From positions 1 through 11,387 of the forward strand of contig CAYTFK010000232.1 of NCBI GenBank assembly GCA_964436865.1: a DNA stretch of 11,387 nucleotides, written 5' to 3'. Every line of letters starts with the position of its first letter. Within the stretch, counting starts at the first letter, position 1. The DNA is from JAXGPP01 sp964436865. GTDB taxonomy: Bacteria; Planctomycetota; Planctomycetia; Pirellulales; Thermoguttaceae. This document shows positions 1-6,648 of the stretch, piece after piece. The translations under genes and the position numbers were made by a program. The notes under the pieces are model-generated. The model ran no database searches. It was given only the letters and a program-made list of their open reading frames with translations, and was not told where the DNA came from.

Positions 1-139
1 GTTTCATACCCGCCGCCTGCAAATGCTTTTCGAGTACAGAATCCGTGTTCGGTCCGGGACGGATCGGTCCTACGGCTGAAAGGGGCTTCCGGCACCCGCA
101 ATATTCACTCGATCAATCAGAACCAGGCAGGAGTCATCA

Positions 140-158
140 GCCGTTGTCGGCGTTTTTT
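140..158 (+). terminator. Weak candidate intrinsic terminator
   Basis: A 4-bp GCCG/CGGC stem with a TTGT loop (140-151) is followed, after one G, by six T residues (153-158). This is the shape of a rho-independent terminator, but the stem is short for such GC-rich DNA and the T-run is followed directly by a run of G. It would end transcription arriving from a gene left of the window. It could equally be chance. Confidence 0.25.
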
Positions 159-286
159 GGGGGGGCGTCATCCCTCGCACGGCCTGGGGCAGAGTCATTC
201 GCATTCCCGTCCACGGCCGTTTGTTTTGTACCGGCCCAGCTTCCCTGTTTCAAGCAACTGTATTGGGGCGTGCGGGGCTCGGGCAT

Positions 287-316
287 TTGACAACGGCGGG
301 CTGCTCTTGGTAGTCT
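287..316 (+). promoter_or_regulatory. Candidate sigma-70-type promoter for the efflux operon
   Basis: A perfect -35 hexamer TTGACA at 287-292 is followed, after 18 nt, by TAGTCT at 311-316. The latter matches the -10 consensus at positions 1, 2 and 6 only. Transcription would start near 323 and give a leader of about 155 nt before the permease ATG. The -35 match is good, the -10 is weak, and planctomycete promoter rules are not well known to me, so this is a candidate only. Confidence 0.35.
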
Positions 317-330
317 GGATGCTTGCTTAA

Positions 331-447
331 GGGGATGGAGTCCCCCGAAAACCGCCCAGCGCGGAGCGACCTTCGGTCGGTGCCCGCTGCGGCTGATGAC
401 TCCTACCTTGCGATTGCCGCTTTGGTAGGGTCTGCGACGGCGCCGTC
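331..447 (+). promoter_or_regulatory. Structured 5' leader with four successive inverted repeats
   Basis: Four inverted repeats follow one another. (1) 331-345 pairs GGGGA with TCCCC around a 5-nt loop. (2) 357-389 pairs CAGCG with CGCTG, then GG with CC past a bulged C362, with an inner 5-bp stem 367-371/375-379 around TTC. (3) 402-429 pairs CCTACC with GGTAGG and has an inner 3-bp stem 410-412/418-420. (4) 436-447 is the perfect 12-bp palindrome GACGGCGCCGTC. If transcribed from the TTGACA promoter, the leader would be strongly folded. It matches no riboswitch family I recognise. GC-rich DNA forms short stems by chance, so covariation in relatives would be needed to prove function. Confidence 0.35.
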
Positions 448-477
448 AGGCCCTGGTTTCAAACGGGCTGTGTACGG

Positions 478-3400
478 ATGTCTGTTTCTTCTTCTTCGCC
501 GTCGCTCATGACCCACCAGACTTCTGCCTTGACCGACCCCCACCGGGCCTCTTCCGAGTCGTTCGTCATTCGGCATCGGAAGGCGATTCTCTTCCTCACG
601 GCGGCTCTCTGCCTGGCCGGAGGCTACGCCGCCTACATCATGCCGGCCTCGGTCTTCCCGCAGACTGATTTCCCGCGAGTCGTGATTCTCATCGACAACG
701 GGGTGATGCCGGCCGACGAGATGATGGCCACGATAACCCGGCCGGTGGAAGAGGCGATGAAGAACATCCCGGGCACGGCGACCATCCGCTCGACGACGGG
801 ACGAGGCTCGGCGGCGGTGAACGTATTTTTCGACTGGTCGACAGACATGATCGAGGCGGAACTCTACGTGCTGGGCCGGCTTGCGCAGATCCGGAGCACG
901 CTGCCGCCGACGGCTGAATTCGCGGTCCACCGGCTCACGTTCTCCGCTTTCCCGATTATCGGCATCAGTCTCACCAGCAAGACGCGGGACATCACGGAAC
1001 TCTGGGAGAAGGCCCGCTACGACCTCAATCCCCGCTTCCTGCGAATCGAGGGCGTGGCCCGCGTGAACATCGTGGGCGGCCGCATGCCTGAGTACCACGT
1101 GGTTGTCGATCCGCTGAAGCTCGAGTCGTATCGCCTCACGCTGGAACAGGTCAGCCGGGCGTTGGCGGATACGAACAATTTCACCTCGGCCGGGATGCAC
1201 GAGGAGAATCGGCAGCTCTACCTGGCGGTGGTGGATAATCGCCTGCGCAAGCCGGCGGACATCGAGAACGTGGTTGTGGCGTGGTCGGACAACTCGCCGA
1301 TACACGTGCGCGACATCGCGACCGTGCGCCGCGGCCACGCCCCGCAGTTCAACATCGTCACTGCGGCGGGTTCCGAAGCGGTGTTGATGAACGTTTACGG
1401 CCAGCCCGACAGCAACACGGTGGCCATCGCAGGCGCTCTGCAGGAAGAACTCAAGGCGATCCGCGAAGAACTGCCGCCGGACATGAAGCTGGCTTTCTTT
1501 TACGACCAGTCGCTTTTCGTGCGCGAGGGCGTGCGAAGTGTGTGGGAGTGCATCACCATTGGGCTGGTCCTGTCGGTAATCATCCATTACTTGTTCCTGC
1601 GCAGCCTGTCCGGCGCGTTCGTCGTTGGCATCGGCATCCCGGTGACGGTGCTGGTGACGCTCGTGGTGATGCGTGTGTTCCACATGAGTTTCAACCTGAT
1701 GACGTTGGGGGGCATTGCGGCAGCGATCGGCATGGTGATCGACGACGCGATCGTGGTGGTGGAGGCGATACACGCCAAGCTGGCGGCCGGCCAATCGCCC
1801 TCTCAGGCCATCCGGTCGGTGACGCACGAAGTCGGCCCGGCATTGGTGGGCAGCACGCTTACGCCCGTCGTGGTTTTCATTCCCCTGGCCTTTCTCGACG
1901 GCGTCCCGGGGGTATTCTTCCGCGCGCTGGCGCTGACGATGGTGTCGTCGCTGCTCATCTCGCTGCTGGTGGCGGTAACGTTTACTCCGGCGATGGCAAG
2001 ACTGTTCATGCGACACCGCGGCATGCAGACGCAGGATGAGTTGGCTCAAGGAGGAAAGGTGTTGCGGTCGGTCATCGCAGCCTACGAGTGGGTAGTGCGC
2101 CGGGCGCTGCGTCACCAGTGGCTGGCCCTGGGCTGCACGGTGCTGGTGGTGGCCGCCGGCATTGCGCTCTACGATCGGCTGGAAACCGACTTCCTGCCGA
2201 AAATGGACGAGGGGGCGTTCGTGCTGGACTATTATTCCCGGCCGGGGACGAGCCTGTCGGAAACGAACCGGATGCTGCGGCACGTTGAAGAGATTCTCCT
2301 GGGCACCGCCGAGGTGGAGAGCTTCTCGCGGCGTACGGGAGCGCGTCTGGCCCTGGCCATCGCCGAGCCGAACACGGGCGACTTCCTGGTGAAGCTGCGG
2401 TCCAGCCGCAAACGGTCGACGGAGGAGGTGATCGACGAACTGCGGGAGAAGATCGAGGCGGCCGAACCCGCCTTGCACACCGATTTCCCCGGCGTGTTGA
2501 GCGACCTGATCGGCGATCTGACCTGGTCCCCCAAGCCCTGCGAGATCAAGGTCTTTTCCAATGACACCGAGGTGCTCAAGAAGCAGGCGACCGAGATCGC
2601 CGAGACCATCGAGAAGATGCCGGGGGTGGTCGATGTCGAGCCCGGCCTGGTGGTCGCCGGGCCGTCGATGCGGTTTGCGGTGCGCCCGGAAGCGGCTGCC
2701 CGGGTGGGCCTGACACCGGCCGAGATCGGCAATACGCTGCAAACAAGCCTTCTGGGCAATGCCTCATCGTATCTGCTGCAGGGCGACCGCACGGTTGGCG
2801 TGCGCGTCCTGTCGGCGTCCGAGACACGGGACCGAGAGCTGCGCATCCGCGAGACGCCTATCCGCTCTCCGTCAGGAAGCGTGGTTACGCTCAGCGACGT
2901 CGCCGAGGTCCAATACCAGCCGGGCATCCTGGAGATGCACCGCGAGGACATGCGCCAACTGGTGGCCGTATCGGCGCGGTTTGCAGGAATGGACTTGGGG
3001 ACGGGCATCGAGCACATCCGGGCGCAACTTACGAAGACGCTGCAACTTCCGCCGGGGGCAACGCTGGAGTTCGGCGGGCTTTACCAGCAACAGCAGGAAT
3101 CATTCAAGAATCTCACCTTCGTGCTCTTGATGGCGATCTTCCTGGTATTTGCCGTGTTGCTGGTCGAGTTCCGCTCGGTCATCCAGCCGCTGGCGATCGT
3201 CCTGGGAGCCGTCCTGGCGTTGTTCGGCGTGGTAGTAGCGCTGGGAATCACCGGAACGTCGCTCAACATCGTATCGTTCCTGGGGGCCATCATCGGCGTG
3301 GGCATCGTCGCCAAGAACGGCATCCTGATGCTGGATTTCGTGGAGCATCTTCAGGCCAGGGGCTTCAGCTTGTTCGATTCCCTGGTGCAGTCAGGGCGGC

Positions 3401-3714
3401 GGCGGCTACGGCCGGTGTTGATGACTTCGCTGGCGACCTTCATCGGGCTGTTGCCTCTGGCTTACGGCGTCGGCGCGGGCGCGGACATGCTCCGGCCGCT
3501 GGCGATCGCGATCATCGGGGCTTTGTTCATTTCGCTTCTTCTTTCCCTGGTCGTTACGCCCGTCTTCTACTACGTCATGGCGCGAATGCTGCGGATCGAC
3601 CGGCGACACGACCCCGAGGAGGTCTCGCCAGTGACGGACAGCATCCGATCCGAGGGCCCATCCGACGGAAGACCGGACGGACAACCACACGGAGTCATCC
3701 ATGCTGAGGTTTGA
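478..3714 (+). CDS. RND-family efflux transporter permease (inner-membrane pump subunit)
   Basis: This 1078-aa protein is the proton-driven inner-membrane subunit of a tripartite efflux pump, close in length to AcrB (about 1050 aa). The layout is classical: TM1 near residues 36-55, a large periplasmic porter loop, TM2-TM6 near 354-507, TM7 near 550-568, a second periplasmic loop, and TM8-TM12 near 880-1043. The proton-relay residues are present: D422-D423 in TM4 (IDDAIVVVE), K946 in TM10 (VAKNGILMLDF), and R976 with T983 in RLRPVLMTSL, equivalent to AcrB D407/D408, K940, R971 and T978. TM4 opens with a GGIA stretch, which recalls metal-exporting (CzcA-type) members, while the Asp pair is typical of drug/hydrophobe exporters, so the substrate is not assignable. 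The usual VEN after the Asp pair is VEA here. Neither ATG 478 nor the in-frame ATG 508 has a clear Shine-Dalgarno; the in-frame stop at 397-399 limits upstream extension. The last 14 nt overlap the adaptor gene. Confidence 0.95.
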   Translation: MSVSSSSPSLMTHQTSALTDPHRASSESFVIRHRKAILFLTAALCLAGGYAAYIMPASVFPQTDFPRVVILIDNGVMPADEMMATITRPVEEAMKNIPGTATIRSTTGRGSAAVNVFFDWSTDMIEAELYVLGRLAQIRSTLPPTAEFAVHRLTFSAFPIIGISLTSKTRDITELWEKARYDLNPRFLRIEGVARVNIVGGRMPEYHVVVDPLKLESYRLTLEQVSRALADTNNFTSAGMHEENRQLYLAVVDNRLRKPADIENVVVAWSDNSPIHVRDIATVRRGHAPQFNIVTAAGSEAVLMNVYGQPDSNTVAIAGALQEELKAIREELPPDMKLAFFYDQSLFVREGVRSVWECITIGLVLSVIIHYLFLRSLSGAFVVGIGIPVTVLVTLVVMRVFHMSFNLMTLGGIAAAIGMVIDDAIVVVEAIHAKLAAGQSPSQAIRSVTHEVGPALVGSTLTPVVVFIPLAFLDGVPGVFFRALALTMVSSLLISLLVAVTFTPAMARLFMRHRGMQTQDELAQGGKVLRSVIAAYEWVVRRALRHQWLALGCTVLVVAAGIALYDRLETDFLPKMDEGAFVLDYYSRPGTSLSETNRMLRHVEEILLGTAEVESFSRRTGARLALAIAEPNTGDFLVKLRSSRKRSTEEVIDELREKIEAAEPALHTDFPGVLSDLIGDLTWSPKPCEIKVFSNDTEVLKKQATEIAETIEKMPGVVDVEPGLVVAGPSMRFAVRPEAAARVGLTPAEIGNTLQTSLLGNASSYLLQGDRTVGVRVLSASETRDRELRIRETPIRSPSGSVVTLSDVAEVQYQPGILEMHREDMRQLVAVSARFAGMDLGTGIEHIRAQLTKTLQLPPGATLEFGGLYQQQQESFKNLTFVLLMAIFLVFAVLLVEFRSVIQPLAIVLGAVLALFGVVVALGITGTSLNIVSFLGAIIGVGIVAKNGILMLDFVEHLQARGFSLFDSLVQSGRRRLRPVLMTSLATFIGLLPLAYGVGAGADMLRPLAIAIIGALFISLLLSLVVTPVFYYVMARMLRIDRRHDPEEVSPVTDSIRSEGPSDGRPDGQPHGVIHAEV
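3691..3694 (+). promoter_or_regulatory. Ribosome-binding site of the adaptor gene
   Basis: GGAG lies 6 nt before the ATG at 3701, inside the 3' end of the permease gene. It fixes the adaptor start and supports translational coupling with the permease. Confidence 0.6.
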
Positions 3715-4978
3715 CACAAAAGCGAGGGCTGCACTGGCGCTGGCCGGCCTGATGGCGCTCGCCGCGGGCGGCTGCAAGAATGCCTCGTCGGAGGAAGGGG
3801 CGGAGGAAGGCGGCCTCCCGCAGGAGCCGGTGCCCGTCCACGCGGTGCAGGTCGAAAAGACTATCCTGACGCCGTCGATCGACGTGGTGGGAACCTTGGT
3901 CGCGATCCCCGAGCGCACGACTTGCGTTGCATCGCAGATCGCCGGGTGGATTCAGGAGGTCACGGTCGTCGAGGGCAGCCAGGTGCGCGCCGGGGATGAA
4001 CTGATGCATCTCGACAGCCGGTTGGCCGAGGCCGAGCGCGCCAAGGCGCGTGCGCTGGTGGACGAGCAGGGAGCCATACTGGAGCGGCTGAAGCACGGAC
4101 CCCGTGCCGAGGAGATCGAGATCGCCCGCCACGACGCCCAGAAAGCGCAGATTGCAGTTGAATCGCTTCGCAGCGAAGTCGAAGCCCTGAAAACACTCGA
4201 GGCCGGCAACGAGGTCTCGCCGGTCCAGTTCCAGAAGGTCCAATCGTCGCTTCAGGCGGCTGAGGCGGAATCGGCCGCCGCCGCCGCCCGGGTGAAGCTT
4301 CTGGAGGCGGGCACGCGTCCCGAGGAGATTGCCGAGGCAGAGGCCCGGCTGGCAGCCGCTAAGGCCGAATTGACTACTGCCGAACTCAATCTGCAACTGT
4401 GCAAGATCGTCAGTCCAATCGATGGAACTATCACGCAACTCGCAGCCCGCCAGGGCATGTACGTCGATCGCACGGCGACCCTGGCGACCGTCGTCGACCT
4501 GTCGAAGGTGTTCATGCAAATCCGGATTCCGACGGCGTACCTGGCCCAGGTGAAGCCCGGCGCGGAAGTCGCGGTCCGAGTGGCATCGCTGCCGGACGCG
4601 ACTTTCCAAGGCAAAATCGTGCGAATCCGAGGCGAGGCGGACGCGGCCACGGGCGACGTGGACGCCCTGGCCGAAGTCGTCAATGACACTGGCCTGCTCC
4701 GGCCCGGACTGGCATGCCGCGGTCGGGTGTCGCTTCCCGAGGTCGCCGACGCCCTGGTGGTGCCGGCGGCAGCGATCGCCGATCGTGCCGGCACGCCCGT
4801 GGTGACCGTTGTCCGCGACGGCAAAGGTTTTGAGATCGAGGTGAAACTGGGAGTGAACACTCCAGACAAGATTCAGGTATTGGAGGGTTTGGCTCCCGGC
4901 GATTTGGTTATCACCGAAGGGGGGTACGGGCTGCCCGAAGGATGTCCGGTCGGTCTGGTAGAGTCGAAACAACAGTAG
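3701..4978 (+). CDS. RND efflux periplasmic adaptor (membrane fusion protein), predicted lipoprotein
   Basis: This 425-aa protein should bridge the RND permease and the outer-membrane factor. Residues 1-25 form a signal peptide ending in AAGGC, so Cys25 is the likely lipidated residue; the lipobox is imperfect (Ala rather than Leu/Val/Ile at -3). An acidic linker (about 29-42) follows. The two halves of the biotinyl/lipoyl barrel-sandwich domain lie near 73-105 (EGSQVRAGDEL) and 233-258 (SPIDGTITQLAARQG). Between them is an Ala/Glu-rich alpha-helical hairpin with two related motifs, PRAEEIEIA near 135 and RPEEIAEAEA near 206. The beta-barrel and membrane-proximal domains fill the C-terminal part, including PGLACRGRVSLPE. 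The start is fixed by GGAG 6 nt upstream. The 14-nt overlap with the permease argues for coupled expression of both subunits. Confidence 0.93.
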   Translation: MLRFDTKARAALALAGLMALAAGGCKNASSEEGAEEGGLPQEPVPVHAVQVEKTILTPSIDVVGTLVAIPERTTCVASQIAGWIQEVTVVEGSQVRAGDELMHLDSRLAEAERAKARALVDEQGAILERLKHGPRAEEIEIARHDAQKAQIAVESLRSEVEALKTLEAGNEVSPVQFQKVQSSLQAAEAESAAAAARVKLLEAGTRPEEIAEAEARLAAAKAELTTAELNLQLCKIVSPIDGTITQLAARQGMYVDRTATLATVVDLSKVFMQIRIPTAYLAQVKPGAEVAVRVASLPDATFQGKIVRIRGEADAATGDVDALAEVVNDTGLLRPGLACRGRVSLPEVADALVVPAAAIADRAGTPVVTVVRDGKGFEIEVKLGVNTPDKIQVLEGLAPGDLVITEGGYGLPEGCPVGLVESKQQ

Positions 4979-4980
4979 CG

Positions 4981-4994
4981 CGCCCTTCGGGGCG
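4981..4994 (+). promoter_or_regulatory. UUCG-capped hairpin between adaptor and outer-membrane factor genes
   Basis: Two nucleotides after the adaptor stop codon, CGCCC pairs with GGGCG around a TTCG loop. A C(UUCG)G tetraloop is exceptionally stable in RNA. No T-run follows, so it is not a standard terminator. It could protect the permease-adaptor message from 3' decay or lower read-through into the outer-membrane factor gene. That role is inference. Confidence 0.4.
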
Positions 4995-5092
4995 TTAAAC
5001 TCTCTCAGCTCGACCCATCCCTCCAGCTTCGCGGCGCTGCGATCGCGTTGAACGGACGGTTTTCGTCTGGAGAGTGAGAAGGGACGGGCTGG

Positions 5093-6592
5093 ATGGCGCG
5101 CCGGTGCCGATACTGTACCAGTAAGGGCAAGCCTGCCGCCTTTTCTGATTGTCACACGACTGCCTACGCTGGTGTCAGACGCATGGACGCGATTTGCCTC
5201 CGTCGAGTTGAACTGGGCTTGGTGTTCATTTTCTGTCTTTGTCGGCCAGTCGCCGCCCAGGTGCCGACGCCTGGCGAGCGGCCGGCTGACGGAGAAGTCG
5301 AGTCGGCTACTCCGCCAGATGACGTTTTCGCATCAGGCCTCGCCGGCACGCCCGCCGCCGCGCCAGTTGACCTTCCAACGGCCCTGGAACTCACGCTCTC
5401 GCGGAACCCGGACCTATTAGCGATCCGCCAGAACCTGCCCGTTTCGGCCGCGGCGATTGCGGTGGCGCGCCGGTTCCCAACCAGCCTGAATCCCACGGTT
5501 TCAGTGGATGTTCGACCGTGGGTATTCGAGAGAGATCGAGGGCCGGTCGAGAGCGACGTAACGATATCCTGGAGCCAGCCGATCGAACTGGGTCGCCGCC
5601 GGGCATACCGCGAGGCCATCGCCCGGGCCGCCTACAGCCAAACACAATGGAACATCCTGCAAGCCGAACTCTCAGCATTGGTCCAAACCTATCGTTGGCA
5701 CCAGACCGCCACGTACCGGCGGGAACGACTGCGCGTCGCCCAGCAGTTGGCGGACTTCAACCAGGCGCTGGTTGAGACGGTCGCGCGTCAGATGCGGGCA
5801 AACCAGGCTTCCGCGGCGGACGTCGCGATGGCCGAGGTGGAAAACCAAGCGACCGTTCAGCAACTGGCGACAGCCGAACAGGATTTGATTGCGGCTCTCA
5901 CCGAGTTGCGCCAGCAGATCGGGATACCGGAGTATGCGGGCAGCATTGTACCGAGCGGCCCGCTGCGAGTGCCCGAGCCGGTTACGCCCGGCGATGAGGA
6001 GACCCTGATTCGGACCGCCTTGTCCAGTCGGCCGGAGATTCGCGCGGCGTCCGCCCAGGTCGCCAGTTCGCGCGCCGCGGTGTGCCTTGCACGGGCGGAT
6101 CGCATCCCCATTGCTTCGGTCGGCCCGGTCTATGAGCGCGATGAGTCAGGGACGAGTTTCTACGGCATCGTCGCGAGCGCTCCCGTCCCCGTGCTTAATG
6201 CCGGCGGTCCGCTGGTTCGCCAGCGCGAGGCCGAGTACAGCCGCGATATGGCCGCCTTGGAACAGACGCGACAACGAGTGCAGGCGCAGGTGAAGGCAAC
6301 CCTGGTCAATTGGAACCAGGTCCAGCACTTGGTGGCCCGCACGCAGGCCACGATCGGGCCGATCCAGGCCGAGACGGCGCGGATGGAGCGGCTCTACAAC
6401 GCCGGCCAGACCGACCTCATCCGCCTGCTTCAAGTGCGCGGGCGACTGATCCAGGCCGAGAACACGCAACTCGACGCACAGTGGCAGGCGACCCAAGCCT
6501 ACGCCGACCTGATCGCCGCTTTGGGATGCTCACCGTTACTTGGTTCAGTAGAGTCCGCGCCTCTGCCGTCGACGAATCCTCCGGCCCAATAG
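5093..6592 (+). CDS. TolC/CzcC-like outer-membrane efflux protein
   Basis: This is the outer-membrane channel subunit of the pump. The longest frame begins at ATG 5093 (499 aa), but the more likely start is ATG 5183 (469 aa). From there the protein begins with a signal peptide: MDAICLRR, a hydrophobic core LGLVFIFCLC, and a probable cleavage site at PVAA/Q. Neither start has a strong Shine-Dalgarno. The mature part carries two outer-membrane-efflux repeats. The first begins at ALELTLSRNPDLLAIRQN and includes SQPIELGRRRAYREA, close to the IELGGKR signature of CzcC-type channels. The second begins at LSSRPEIRAASAQV and includes ASAPVPVLNAGG. Long Gln/Ala-rich helices follow each (ELSALVQTYRW, TARMERLYNAGQTDLIRLLQ), as expected of the alpha-barrel. 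It lies 114-204 nt after the adaptor and completes the tripartite set. Confidence 0.9.
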   Translation: MARRCRYCTSKGKPAAFSDCHTTAYAGVRRMDAICLRRVELGLVFIFCLCRPVAAQVPTPGERPADGEVESATPPDDVFASGLAGTPAAAPVDLPTALELTLSRNPDLLAIRQNLPVSAAAIAVARRFPTSLNPTVSVDVRPWVFERDRGPVESDVTISWSQPIELGRRRAYREAIARAAYSQTQWNILQAELSALVQTYRWHQTATYRRERLRVAQQLADFNQALVETVARQMRANQASAADVAMAEVENQATVQQLATAEQDLIAALTELRQQIGIPEYAGSIVPSGPLRVPEPVTPGDEETLIRTALSSRPEIRAASAQVASSRAAVCLARADRIPIASVGPVYERDESGTSFYGIVASAPVPVLNAGGPLVRQREAEYSRDMAALEQTRQRVQAQVKATLVNWNQVQHLVARTQATIGPIQAETARMERLYNAGQTDLIRLLQVRGRLIQAENTQLDAQWQATQAYADLIAALGCSPLLGSVESAPLPSTNPPAQ

Positions 6593-6611
6593 CCCGCCCG
6601 CTGGCCCCCGT

Positions 6612-6625
6612 GCGTGGCAGCACGC
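6612..6625. terminator. Hairpin between convergent genes
   Basis: GCGTG pairs with CACGC around a GCAG loop, in the 56-nt gap between the 3' ends of the outer-membrane factor gene and the lipoprotein gene. It has no T-run on either strand, so it is at best part of a factor-dependent or bidirectional termination region. Confidence 0.25.
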
Positions 6626-6648
6626 CTGCGTATGCGGTGCGAGCCGGC

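Larger units (their letters stand above)
1..477. other. Non-coding region upstream of the efflux operon
   Basis: I see no credible gene here. The short open frames have no ribosome-binding site and no recognisable protein features. The left half (1-286) holds a weak terminator-like hairpin near 140-158 and otherwise nothing I can name; it could contain the 3' flank of a gene left of the window. The right half (287-477) holds a candidate promoter and a leader rich in inverted repeats, listed separately. No tRNA-like cloverleaf and no match to a riboswitch consensus I know was found. Confidence 0.6.

Noticed and set aside
45..290. Short plus-strand open frame of 81 codons in the left non-coding region
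   Set aside because: No ribosome-binding site, no protein-like composition, and it overlaps the candidate -35 element.
1..477. Possible tRNA or known riboswitch in the upstream region
   Set aside because: No T-loop or anticodon-arm pattern and no recognised riboswitch core was found by eye.
403..2742. A 779-codon open frame on the minus strand, antisense to the permease
   Set aside because: It is Arg/His/Gln-rich with no domain features and mirrors the codon structure of a clear RND gene. Long antisense frames are expected in GC-rich genes.
3695..5155. A 486-codon minus-strand frame across the adaptor gene
   Set aside because: Shadow of the adaptor: no ribosome-binding site, no recognisable motif, and composition typical of an antisense frame.
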